Under the pieces are notes generated by a model. The model did not search any database, had not been told where the DNA came from, and saw only the letters and a list, made by a program, of their open reading frames with translations. A DNA stretch of 64,000 nucleotides from Gordonia rhizosphera NBRC 16068 (GTDB lineage: Bacteria > Actinomycetota > Actinomycetes > Mycobacteriales > Mycobacteriaceae): contig NZ_BAHC01000247.1 in assembly GCF_000298195.1 (NCBI RefSeq), positions 1 through 64,000 on the forward strand. The letters are read 5' to 3'. Both the position numbers and the translations under genes were made by a program. Of this stretch, positions 51,540 through 59,883 are shown in pieces. Each line of letters begins with the position of its first letter. The first letter of the stretch is position 1.

Positions 51540-52705
51540 CACTTCGACACCTCGATCGGCACGGTCGTCGGCAGTTGAGCTCCGTCGGGCAACACCAGCT
51601 TGCCGTCCGAGTTGATGAATCCGGACCGGTCGGTCGGCATCGGCAGGATGGGGTCCGGGCACGGGACGTCGGTGCCCTCACCGCAGATGCCGCCGATGAA
51701 GTACGAACGCTTCATGTGATCCTCGGGCCACGGATCGGCATGCATGGCGAACCACTGGATCGGCACGTTGTAGATCAGGAAGAAGCAGGCGCTCACCGCT
51801 CCGAAGATCGCCAGGAATCGGGTGAACTGCTGTCGGGCGAACCCGCCACGGACATGGTCGAGCCCGCGTTCGACGACGGTGCGCCCACGGTCGTCGGTGA
51901 AGTAGCGCAGGCAGCACAGTGCGGTCTGCACCCCGCCCCACAGGATTCCCTCATAGACCGGCCACTGGTGATAGGTACCCGCGGCGAAGGAGAGCTCGCG
52001 AATCGCGCCCGGGTACGTGTAGAGCCCGAACGGCAACAGGAAGAGGGCCTCCATGACGAAGTCGAAGACAAACGCGATTCCGAACATGGCCGCGATCAGG
52101 CGCAGGTTGCTCATGTTCGGCCACCGCGTCTTCATCTTGCGCATGACCCAGCAGCCGAAGATCGTCAGCATCAGAACGCCGGCCGCGTAGCCCGGAGCGT
52201 TCGTCAGGATCGGTTCCGAGACCTGCCGGCCGGGAGAGTCCGGGGACAGCCATCCCGGGACGTACGGGGTCCACGCCCCGAGGTTGAACAGCCAGGTGTT
52301 GTAGGTGCACCAGGTGTTGAAGTAGTTCAGCATCGGGTCCTGGAAGAACATCAGACCCATCGACACCAGCAGGATGCCGTCGAGCGTGATCCGGCGTTCC
52401 CGGAGCCAGGGTCTGATGATGAAGAACCAGATCGTGATCGGCAGGATCACCCACATCAGGATGGCATTCGAGGTCAGGAAGACCTTCATGTACATCGGCG
52501 GATCGGTGGGTCCGCTCGGTACCCGCTCGAAGTAGGGGCCGCTGACCCAGCGAATCCACACGTACAGCTGAAGCGCGAGCACCAGGCCCCCGATGATGGC
52601 CCAGATCTTGACCCGACTGCTCCGAGGCTGATCTTTCTTGTCTGATTCGATTGTGCCGCTGAGCTTTTCGGTGACAACCCGCTTGGTATTCGAGAGTTCG
52701 CTCAC
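51539..52705 (-). CDS. AveC-like (spirocyclase family) membrane protein
   Basis: This 388-aa polytopic protein resembles AveC, known from avermectin biosynthesis as a dehydratase/spirocyclase, and a large unstudied family in mycobacteria. About seven helices are visible (IWAIIGGLVLALQLYVWIRW, ILMWVILPITIWFFII, LIAAMFGIAFVFDFVMEALF). Conserved motifs include FQDPMLNYFNTWCTYN, HQWPVYEGILWG and NVPIQWFAMHADPWPEDHMK. I chose GTG 52705 because AGGAGGGG lies just before it; an upstream reading to 52849 crosses the operator. It heads the operon with the AAA+ and VWA genes and is divergent from a TetR gene. The natural reaction is unknown. Confidence 0.82.
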   Translation of the reverse strand: MSELSNTKRVVTEKLSGTIESDKKDQPRSSRVKIWAIIGGLVLALQLYVWIRWVSGPYFERVPSGPTDPPMYMKVFLTSNAILMWVILPITIWFFIIRPWLRERRITLDGILLVSMGLMFFQDPMLNYFNTWCTYNTWLFNLGAWTPYVPGWLSPDSPGRQVSEPILTNAPGYAAGVLMLTIFGCWVMRKMKTRWPNMSNLRLIAAMFGIAFVFDFVMEALFLLPFGLYTYPGAIRELSFAAGTYHQWPVYEGILWGGVQTALCCLRYFTDDRGRTVVERGLDHVRGGFARQQFTRFLAIFGAVSACFFLIYNVPIQWFAMHADPWPEDHMKRSYFIGGICGEGTDVPCPDPILPMPTDRSGFINSDGKLVLPDGAQLPTTVPIEVSK

Positions 52706-52743
52706 TGCCCCTCCTCGACGTGCTCCCCTTGATTGCACGGTCA

Positions 52744-52761
52744 AGATACCATTCGGTATCT
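52744..52761. promoter_or_regulatory. Palindromic TetR operator between aveC-like and tetR
   Basis: AGATACC-ATTC-GGTATCT is an 18-bp sequence with perfect 7-bp arms. It lies in the 101-bp gap between the divergent AveC-like and TetR genes, 38 bases from the former and 45 from the latter, where one TetR protein could control both promoters. Confidence 0.65.
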
Positions 52762-52806
52762 CGGTAACTGATAAGTTTCTGAGAATACGTATGACAGAAT
52801 TCCGAC

Positions 52807-53409
52807 ATGGCGGAGCCTTGGACACCGGAACGGCGCCTCGCGCACACACGCACGCTCCTGCTGGATGCTGCCGAGGACGTATTCGCCGAGAAGGGATTCG
52901 CTCCGGCGACTCTCGACGACATCGCCCGCGCCGCCGGCTATACGAAGGGCGCCATCTACAAGCATTTCTCGACGAAGGAAGACTTGTTCCTGGCGGTCAG
53001 CGACAGATACTGGCGCGGATACTTCGATGATTTCGCCGAGGCGGTGATGGCAGCGCCGCAGGTCGGGGCTCAGGAGCGAGACGCGATCGCCGAGCGTTGG
53101 CTTCGCCTGAGCCGCGACCGCGGCGTCGAGCGCGCTGCGCTGGGGCACGAGTTCACGCTCTATCTTCTACGTAACCCCGACGCCCGAGAGCGGGTCGCCG
53201 CAAAGCGATCCGAGGTCGTCGCGGCATTGTCCGATTTCATCGTCGAAGGCGTGACTCGGCTCGGCGCAACGCTCCTCATCTCACCGCAGACATTCGCTCA
53301 GATACTCATCGCCACCAGTGATGCCGTCGTCCTCGGCAGCGAACTCGACGATGTCGATCTCTATCGGCCGATGGTCGACATGTACGTGTCGGCCGTCAAG
53401 CTGCCCTGA
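52807..53409 (+). CDS. TetR-family regulator of the AveC/AAA/VWA operon
   Basis: This 200-aa repressor has a typical N-terminal domain: LLLDAAEDVFAEKGFAPATL, DDIARAAGYTKGAIYKHFST and KEDLFLAVSDRYW. The C-terminal ligand domain shows no known signature. It is divergent from the AveC-like gene with a perfect palindrome between them, so it most likely represses that operon and itself. The ligand is unknown. Its 3' end overlaps the convergent flavoprotein gene by 14 bases. Confidence 0.88.
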   Translation: MAEPWTPERRLAHTRTLLLDAAEDVFAEKGFAPATLDDIARAAGYTKGAIYKHFSTKEDLFLAVSDRYWRGYFDDFAEAVMAAPQVGAQERDAIAERWLRLSRDRGVERAALGHEFTLYLLRNPDARERVAAKRSEVVAALSDFIVEGVTRLGATLLISPQTFAQILIATSDAVVLGSELDDVDLYRPMVDMYVSAVKLP

Positions 53410-55099
53410 CCTCGGCGTCGCCCTTCCTTCCCGATGGGCGGAAGGGTCGCGACGCCACGCCGGCGGGCAGCTGTAGGTAGCCGTGCACGAATGCGATCGC
53501 CATGCCGCCCTCACCGACCGACGCCGCAACGCGTTTCACCGAACCCGAGCGGATGTCACCGATGGCGAATATGCCGCGAGCGCTCGTCTCCAGCGCATAC
53601 GGCCTGCGGTCACCCGTCCACTGTCCGGCACCGAGCACATCGGGCCCGGTCACCACGAACCCATGCTCGTCACGGGCGATGTCCGGGGGCAGCCAATCCG
53701 TCGCCGCTTCGGCGCCGATCAGCACGAACAACGCCGTGGCATCACGACGCGAGGTCGACCCGGTCCTTCGGTCGACGACGTCGATCGCCACGAGCAGTTC
53801 GTCGCCGTACGCCGCAACAACCTCGGATCGCGTCTCCACACGGATGTTCGCCTTCGTCGCGATCTGCTCGATGAGGTAGTGCGACATGGTGTCTGCCAAT
53901 GATTCGCCTCGCACCAGCAGCGTCACCGATCGGGCGTGGCCGGAGAAGAAGACGGCGGCCTGGCCGGCGGAGTTACCCGCCCCGATCAGGTACAGGTCGA
54001 TGCCCTGCACCAGACCGGCGTCGCTGCGGGCCGCTCCGTAGTAGACCCCGGAACCGACGAATCGGTCGATGCCGTCTATGTCGAGGCGGCGCCACTCCAC
54101 CCCCGTCGCGAGGACGATCGACTTGGTATGGAGGATGTCACCGCCGTCGAGTGTGACGGTCATTCCGATGGGATCGATACCCACGACGCGGCGGGTCACC
54201 AGGATCTCGGCACCCAGTCGACTCGCCTGTTGCAGTGCCCGGCTTGCCAATTCGTCGCCGGAGACACCGAACGGGAATCCGGTGTAGTTCTCGATCCGGG
54301 TCGACGTACCCGCCTGCCCGCCCGGGGCGAAGGACTCGATCACTGCGGTCTGCAGGCCCTCGGATGCGGCGTTGACCGCCGCTGTCAGACCGGCCGGCCC
54401 ACCGCCGACGATGACCACGTCATAGTGCGCCCGGCTCGGCTTGACGGTCAGGCCGACCGCCGTGGCAACGGCCCTCATGGTGGGCGCGACGAGCTGGGTG
54501 CCGTCGCGCAGCACCACGACCGGATACCTGGTGGCAGCGCCGCCGGTGAGTGCGATGGCTGCGGGATCGTCGGGATCCAGACGATGGTAGGAAATCCGGT
54601 TGCGGTGCAGGAATGCGTCGCAGCTGTGAATTCCCTGGTCGAGGCGTGGGCCGATCACGAAGATCGCGGGTTCGAGCGGTTGTGCGGTGGCCGTCGTGAG
54701 CATCTCCATCCGCTCCAACGCGGCGGTCCCGACGATCGTGGAGATCTGCGGAGCCATGGCGACGAGCGTGTGGTACACGTCGACCGTCATCTTCAGCACC
54801 CGCGACGACTCGACCGCCCGCATGCTGGCGGGCAGCGGGGTACCGAGTGTCATCGGAACCTCACCGCCGACCTCGCCCGGGTGCCGGACGGCGATCACCT
54901 GCTCGACGCCGTTCACCAGCTTCGTCAGTTCGGTCTCGCCCTCGACCACGATCGCCAGGAATCGGCCGTCGCCCTCGTGGGCCACGTACTCGCCGGGGAC
55001 CGCGTGGAGGTCCTCGACGGCTCCGGCGAGATACTCCAGCTCCTTCTCCCCCAGCCCCGACAACAGCGGAAGGGTGGACAATTCGTCGACCGTGAACAT
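53396..55099 (-). CDS. CNB-domain thioredoxin reductase-like flavoprotein, no CxxC
   Basis: This 567-aa protein has a cyclic-nucleotide-binding-like domain (about 1-130, EYVAHEGDGRFLAIVVEGET), a glutaredoxin/thioredoxin-like segment (about 155-235, IFVIGPRLDQGIHSCDAFLH), and an FAD/NAD(P)H reductase domain (VVIVGGGPAGLTAAVNAASE; LIGAGNSAGQAAVFF; GIFAIGDIRSGSVKRVA). The place of the reductase CATC motif reads GVYYGAARSDAG, so the redox-active cysteine pair is missing. Electrons must leave some other way, or the enzyme is a monooxygenase-like or sensor flavoprotein. AGGAGG precedes the ATG at 55099. It follows the methanethiol oxidase-like gene by 138 bases on the same strand. Confidence 0.85.
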   Translation of the reverse strand: MFTVDELSTLPLLSGLGEKELEYLAGAVEDLHAVPGEYVAHEGDGRFLAIVVEGETELTKLVNGVEQVIAVRHPGEVGGEVPMTLGTPLPASMRAVESSRVLKMTVDVYHTLVAMAPQISTIVGTAALERMEMLTTATAQPLEPAIFVIGPRLDQGIHSCDAFLHRNRISYHRLDPDDPAAIALTGGAATRYPVVVLRDGTQLVAPTMRAVATAVGLTVKPSRAHYDVVIVGGGPAGLTAAVNAASEGLQTAVIESFAPGGQAGTSTRIENYTGFPFGVSGDELASRALQQASRLGAEILVTRRVVGIDPIGMTVTLDGGDILHTKSIVLATGVEWRRLDIDGIDRFVGSGVYYGAARSDAGLVQGIDLYLIGAGNSAGQAAVFFSGHARSVTLLVRGESLADTMSHYLIEQIATKANIRVETRSEVVAAYGDELLVAIDVVDRRTGSTSRRDATALFVLIGAEAATDWLPPDIARDEHGFVVTGPDVLGAGQWTGDRRPYALETSARGIFAIGDIRSGSVKRVAASVGEGGMAIAFVHGYLQLPAGVASRPFRPSGRKGDAEVRAA

Positions 55100-55237
55100 G
55101 ATTCCTCCTGGCCTCGTCGCGATCATGCTCGATCCGTTACGGAGCAATGCTCGACCCGAACGCCACCACGAGGCATGGGGCATCAGCCTCAAAGAACAGC
55201 CGTGGAAATCGCCTCCAGGATGAGACCGCGCCAGCGG

Positions 55238-56662
55238 TCAGTCGGTGTAGCAGTACGAATCGCTCGAGGCATCGCCGCCCTGCAACCGGGTCTGATGCAC
55301 TCGCAGGCCACGGAAGTCGTCACCGTGGGGGAAGAATCCAGCGTCGGGGACGAGGCCACCGGCGGTGACGTCAGCGTCCATCTTGGCCATCCACGCCCCC
55401 ACGCCGTCGGGGTAGAACACCTCGTCCCAGGCGGCATACAGCGAGTTGGTCGCATACACCCGCCGCCCGTCGCGGCTGATCTCGACCATCTGCGGCGCAC
55501 CGGCCAGCGGCAGGTCGGGCGCGGCCGGATGCGGCGTGCGACCGGTGATCCCGCCGAGCCGCACCGATGCCGTCTCGCGCGGATGGAACGGATCGCTGAC
55601 GTCGAACTGCTTGAGTTCGCCTGTGCCGAAGCAGGATACGTACAGCCATCGGTCGTCGACGGACAGGTCGATGTCGCTGATGAGGGGCGGTACGGCGGCA
55701 AAGGGCTGCAGCGCCGGCGGCAGGTCGTCGACGGCCGCAGGTTCGGCGGGGATGGTGATCACCTTGTCGACCGCCCACTGGTCGCCATCGCGATGCCACA
55801 ACCACACCGACGCCGAGAGATCCTCGACGCTGATCACCACGCCGGCGAAGCCGTACGCCTTGGACGGGTCATGGGCAGGCCGCAACTCGAGCACCATCTG
55901 GTGCTGATCGCCGAGGTCCACGCGCTGGGTCAGCTTCCGCTCCGACATGCTCCAGAAATTCAGGTGGTGACCGAATTTGCGGCCGAGCAGGTCCGCGGGA
56001 TTGAGTCCGTTCTCGATCATCGACGGCGACGCCCACTCCGATGTCATCACCGTGTCGTACCGAAGATGCCACCACACGTCGTAGGCGAAATGCTGCGGTC
56101 CCCGATCGACCTCCCATGGCCCGATGACCTCGAACGTGTCGTGGTCGATCAGTGCCACGCCGCCGGGGCCCTCGTCGCCGTTGGGTCCGCCCAACGCCGA
56201 CATGTAGATGCCACCCGGCCCGCAGTGCACGGTGTGCGGGCGGGAGTATCCGGCCTTGGCGGCCAACTCGTCGGCCTCGATCGTGTGTGCCAGCACCGGG
56301 TGTCGGGGGTCGGGTTTGGTGTCGAGTACGTAGGTATTCGACGACCGGATGCCGGGCACGACGAGGTAGCGGCGCTCCATCGCGTCGCCGTGATGGCCGT
56401 GCTCGTGATGGCCGTGGTCGTGACACAGCGCGCTCGAGCAGGCGTTCCAGCCGAAATGATGCAGTTCGTTGCCGGCGGTCGGCAGCTCTGTCCAGCCCAC
56501 GACACCGCCGTATGTCGACGAGTCGGGGTCGCAGTCGACGACGGCGATCGCGTCGCGTTGCTGCCCGGCCGGGTCGTACGCGGCGACGTAGGCGATCTGT
56601 TCGGGTGCTGCCGTGATGGCGGCCCCCGGACTGCGGTAAAAAGTGGGATCGGTGTGGGCCAT
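55238..56662 (-). CDS. Methanethiol oxidase / selenium-binding protein (SBP56) family
   Basis: Characterised members oxidise methanethiol to formaldehyde, H2S and H2O2, using copper. The 474-aa beta-propeller protein has NELHHFGWNACSSALC (the conserved Cys/His region), HTVHCGPGGIYMSALGG, WEVDRGPQHFAYDVWWHLR and the C-terminal VFYPDGVGAWMAKMDAD. An unusual His-rich insert CHDHGHHEHGHHGDAM follows the CSSALC motif. GAGGAGG precedes the ATG at 56662. The gene lies between a hydrolase-LuxR fusion and the CNB flavoprotein, all on the minus strand, which suggests one sulfur or redox response unit. The reaction is inferred from the family. Confidence 0.85.
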   Translation of the reverse strand: MAHTDPTFYRSPGAAITAAPEQIAYVAAYDPAGQQRDAIAVVDCDPDSSTYGGVVGWTELPTAGNELHHFGWNACSSALCHDHGHHEHGHHGDAMERRYLVVPGIRSSNTYVLDTKPDPRHPVLAHTIEADELAAKAGYSRPHTVHCGPGGIYMSALGGPNGDEGPGGVALIDHDTFEVIGPWEVDRGPQHFAYDVWWHLRYDTVMTSEWASPSMIENGLNPADLLGRKFGHHLNFWSMSERKLTQRVDLGDQHQMVLELRPAHDPSKAYGFAGVVISVEDLSASVWLWHRDGDQWAVDKVITIPAEPAAVDDLPPALQPFAAVPPLISDIDLSVDDRWLYVSCFGTGELKQFDVSDPFHPRETASVRLGGITGRTPHPAAPDLPLAGAPQMVEISRDGRRVYATNSLYAAWDEVFYPDGVGAWMAKMDADVTAGGLVPDAGFFPHGDDFRGLRVHQTRLQGGDASSDSYCYTD

Positions 56663-56765
56663 GACGCCTCCTCGATGCATTCATGCGCCGTTGGTGCCAG
56701 ATGTCCCGTTGTCGATTCTTCGCCTCGGCGGTGAGGAAGTCCATCCCCGTTTCCCGACCGCGGCA

Positions 56766-57836
56766 CTACCGCTGCAGGGTGGCGAGACGGGCGGCAGCGG
56801 CTGCTCGCGCCGACTTCCCGCGCACCCCGAGCTTGGCGTAGCAGTTGGACAGGTGCCGTTCCACGGTCCGCACGCTCAGATGCAGGACGGCCGCGATTTC
56901 TTCGTTGTCCCTGCCTTGGGCGATGAAGCGGAGGACCTCGATCTCACGATCGGTGAACAGGCCGTCCTGCAGCGGTGGCGGCGCCGGGTGACCGGCGGGT
57001 AGGAAGTTGCGCAGTTGCGCGCGGAACTCGCTCCAGGCCGGTTCGTTGTCGAGCAAGATGTGGTTGGCGCTGTCGAGTGGGACGAACGTGGCGCCCGGAA
57101 TCAGCGACGCGACGTTGCGCCCCTCGTCCATCGAGACCACTGCGTCGTCCCGGGAGTGCAGTACCAGCGTCGGAACGGTGATCGTCCGCGCCATGTCGCT
57201 GACGTCCACGGTGTAGCGCACGGCACGGGAGCGGGCCGCGTGCTCTGCCGAACACGATGCTCGCTGCAATTCGTCGAACCAGGCCGTCTGCGTATCCGAG
57301 CCACCCGGGATGAACAGGGTCGTGAACACTCGTCGAAACGCCGGGTTCGACTTGCCCCAGCCCAGCCTGGTCAGCGAGAGGAGCATTTCGGCTTCCTCGC
57401 GCGCCTCCGGTGTCGGGTCTCGGGTCATCCGGCCACGGCTGTACGTGCCGTAGAGCACGAGGCCGGTCACTCGTTCCGGATGACGAGCCGCATACGCGAT
57501 CGCCACCGGACCGCCCCCGCTGGCGCCGAACAGGGTGAACTCGTCGGAGCCCGCAGCGTCGACGACAGCCTCGAGATCGTCGACCCAGTTCTCCAGCGTG
57601 AGGCTCGGATACTCCCGGTCGGAAAGTCCGCAGCCGCGCTCGTCGTATCGGACGAGGGTGTGCTCCTCACTCAGGAATTCCACCCAGTGGCGCCAGACGG
57701 GCGACGTCCGATCCCGCTCGAGGTGGGTCATCCAATGTCCGACCTTGACCACCGCTTCGCCGCGTCCGCTCGTGGCGTACGCAAGCCGCACCCCATCTGG
57801 CGCCGTGCAGAACCGCAGTTCCTGCCGCATGTGCAC
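56766..57836 (-). CDS. Alpha/beta-hydrolase fused to LuxR-type HTH
   Basis: This 356-aa protein joins an alpha/beta-hydrolase (residues of about 10-275) to a C-terminal LuxR DNA-binding domain (LFTDREIEVLRFIAQGRDNE, then AVLHLSVRTVERHLSNCYAK). The hydrolase keeps an apparently intact triad: Ser in GASGGGPV, Asp in HSRDDAVV, His in SANHILL. It may sense or hydrolyse an ester-type or lactone signal and respond by binding DNA. The start is ATG 57836 or 57830. It precedes the methanethiol oxidase-like gene by 103 bases and is divergent from the OsmC operon, so both are possible targets. Confidence 0.85.
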   Translation of the reverse strand: MHMRQELRFCTAPDGVRLAYATSGRGEAVVKVGHWMTHLERDRTSPVWRHWVEFLSEEHTLVRYDERGCGLSDREYPSLTLENWVDDLEAVVDAAGSDEFTLFGASGGGPVAIAYAARHPERVTGLVLYGTYSRGRMTRDPTPEAREEAEMLLSLTRLGWGKSNPAFRRVFTTLFIPGGSDTQTAWFDELQRASCSAEHAARSRAVRYTVDVSDMARTITVPTLVLHSRDDAVVSMDEGRNVASLIPGATFVPLDSANHILLDNEPAWSEFRAQLRNFLPAGHPAPPPLQDGLFTDREIEVLRFIAQGRDNEEIAAVLHLSVRTVERHLSNCYAKLGVRGKSARAAAAARLATLQR

Positions 57837-58055
57837 ATGCTACGTGCGCGCCGACATGCTCGTCGTCACTGTTTGGGTAGTAGCACCGATGCGGTGGGGG
57901 ACGCCGAATTCCTATCTTTTGAGTGCACACCCGAAGACGCCATCGCACAAGGCGAACGCAATCGAACACCCCGCACTGCGTCCTTCTTCCGCGACCGACG
58001 TCATCACCGATGCACCAATCACCAAGCACGTTTCACCCAGAGATGGAGAACTCAC

Positions 58056-58616
58056 ATGACCACGATGCACACCGCCGCGGACAACGGCGTCAATGTCGCA
58101 GCACTGCTCGGCGTCCGCGACGCGATGGCCGACACGCCGGAGATCGCCGAATTTCACTGGAAAGCAACGGTTTCCTGGATGGGCGGCACCCACAGCCGCT
58201 CGGCCGTGGACACGTTCTACGGCTTCGGCGCGCAACAGCAGCACAAGACGACGTTCACCTACGATGCCGACCATCCCCTGGCGTTCGCCGCGCAGGACAA
58301 CGGCATCACGCCGGTCGAGTACATCCTGGTCGCGTTGGGCAGCTGCCTGACCGCCGGCATCGCCTCCATCGCCCAGCAACGTCGGATTCAGCTGCGCTCG
58401 GTGCAGGCCACCGTCGAGGCCGATCATGATCTGCACGGAATCCTCGGGGCCGACCCGCAGATCCGCAACGGCTTCAGCGGCGTGAGGGTGAACTACACGA
58501 TCGACGCCGATGCCACCGCGGACGAGATCAAGGCCCTTGTCGCGCAGTCGCAGAAGCGATCCGCCGTCTACGACATCCTGACCAATCCGACCAACGTCAC
58601 CGTCGACGTGGCGTAG
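58056..58616 (+). CDS. OsmC-family protein with a single cysteine
   Basis: This 186-aa protein has the OsmC/Ohr fold (GFGAQQQHKTTFTYDADHPL; PVEYILVALGSCLTAGIASI). Ohr and OsmC peroxidases use two cysteines. Only the first (GSCL) is present here; the second position reads KRSAVYDILTNP, and the protein has no other cysteine. It is therefore unlikely to work as a classical two-cysteine peroxidase, although similar one-cysteine relatives are common in actinobacteria. GGAG precedes the ATG at 58056. It heads an operon with two flavoproteins and is divergent from the hydrolase-LuxR gene. Confidence 0.87.
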   Translation: MTTMHTAADNGVNVAALLGVRDAMADTPEIAEFHWKATVSWMGGTHSRSAVDTFYGFGAQQQHKTTFTYDADHPLAFAAQDNGITPVEYILVALGSCLTAGIASIAQQRRIQLRSVQATVEADHDLHGILGADPQIRNGFSGVRVNYTIDADATADEIKALVAQSQKRSAVYDILTNPTNVTVDVA

Positions 58617-58643
58617 GCCGGCGCAGCGCAGTAGGAGTCCCCC

Positions 58644-59873
58644 ATGCTGAAGACAACCACCGTCGTGGTGGGTGCAGGTCACAGCGGGCTGGCCATGAGT
58701 CGCCGCCTCGCCGCCCGTTCCATCGATCACCTCGTTCTGGAACGCGGCGAGGTGGCGCATGCGTGGCGCACGCAGCGGTGGGACTCGCTGCGGCTGCTCA
58801 CACCGAACTGGATGACCCGGCTGCCGGGGTACGCCTACCGCGGTGACGATCCCCACGGCTACCTCGCCGCAGCCGACGTCGTGACCCTGATCGCGGACTA
58901 CGCGAAGGATTCCGCGGCACCCGTCCGGGCGAACACCACCGTGACGTCTGTGCGACGCACCGACGGCGGGTACCGGGTGCAGACCGACCAGGACACCTGG
59001 CTCGCGCGGTCGGTGGTAGTCGCCGCGGGCGCCTGCACCGTCGCCAAAGTGCCTGCGCTGCAGGCCGGAGTTCCTGACGGGATCACCAACCTCACCCCGG
59101 CGGACTACCGCAATCCGGGCGAACTCCCCGAGGGCGGCGTTCTCGTCGTCGGCGCCTCGGCGAGCGGTGTCCAGATCGCCGAGGAGTTACACCGCTCCGG
59201 CCGCCCGGTCACCCTCGCCGTCGGCGAGCACGTCCGGATGCCGCGAACCTATCGGGGCAAGGACATCCTGTGGTGGATGGACGCGTCCGGACTCCTCGAC
59301 GAGCGTTACGACCGGATTCCCGACCTCGCCCGGGCTCGTCGCCTGCCGTCGATGCAACTGGTCGGCTCCGACGACCGTCGCACCGTCGACCTGAATTCCC
59401 TGTCCAGGATCGGGGTGCAGTTGGTCGGGCGGTTGACGGGCATCCGAGATGGGGTCGCCCAGTTCTCCGGTTCGCTGCCCAACATGTTCGCGTTGGCGGA
59501 CCTGAAGTTGGGACGGCTGCTCGACACGATCGACGCGTGGGCGATCACTGGTCTGGACGTCGACGATCCGCCAGAACGGTTCTCTCCCACTGAGATTTCC
59601 GGACCCGCCCCGCTGTCTCTCGATCTGACCTCAGGCGCCATCGCAACGATCGTGTGGGCCACCGGGTTTCGTCCGGACCTGTCGTGGCTCGACGTCCCGG
59701 TCTTCGACCGGAAGGGCGATGTCCGTCACGACGGCGGAGTGACCGCGAGCCCCGGCCTGTACGTCATGGGCATGCCGTTCCTGCGGCGTCGCAAGTCGAC
59801 CTTCATCGACGGTGCCGCTGCAGACTCCGCATACCTCAGCGGCCACCTCACCAGCTACCTCGATGCCACATAA
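58644..59873 (+). CDS. Flavin-containing monooxygenase-like oxidoreductase
   Basis: This 409-aa NAD(P)H/FAD enzyme of the CzcO/FMO type has FAD-binding VVVGAGHSGLAMSRRLAARS, the substrate-entry stretch WRTQRWDSLRLLTPNW, the second nucleotide motif VLVVGASASGVQIAEEL and the ATG motif IVWATGFRPDLSW. Such enzymes oxidise nitrogen or sulfur centres or insert oxygen into ketones; the substrate is unknown. It lies 27 bases after osmC and 10 bases before another flavoprotein. Co-location with a methanethiol oxidase-like gene across the divergent region would fit sulfur-compound oxidation, but this is speculative. Confidence 0.85.
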   Translation: MLKTTTVVVGAGHSGLAMSRRLAARSIDHLVLERGEVAHAWRTQRWDSLRLLTPNWMTRLPGYAYRGDDPHGYLAAADVVTLIADYAKDSAAPVRANTTVTSVRRTDGGYRVQTDQDTWLARSVVVAAGACTVAKVPALQAGVPDGITNLTPADYRNPGELPEGGVLVVGASASGVQIAEELHRSGRPVTLAVGEHVRMPRTYRGKDILWWMDASGLLDERYDRIPDLARARRLPSMQLVGSDDRRTVDLNSLSRIGVQLVGRLTGIRDGVAQFSGSLPNMFALADLKLGRLLDTIDAWAITGLDVDDPPERFSPTEISGPAPLSLDLTSGAIATIVWATGFRPDLSWLDVPVFDRKGDVRHDGGVTASPGLYVMGMPFLRRRKSTFIDGAAADSAYLSGHLTSYLDAT

Positions 59874-59883
59874 GGAGTTTCCG

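Noticed and set aside
51541-52645. Plus-strand open frame of 356 codons
   Set aside because: Antisense to the AveC-like membrane protein, with shadow-type composition.
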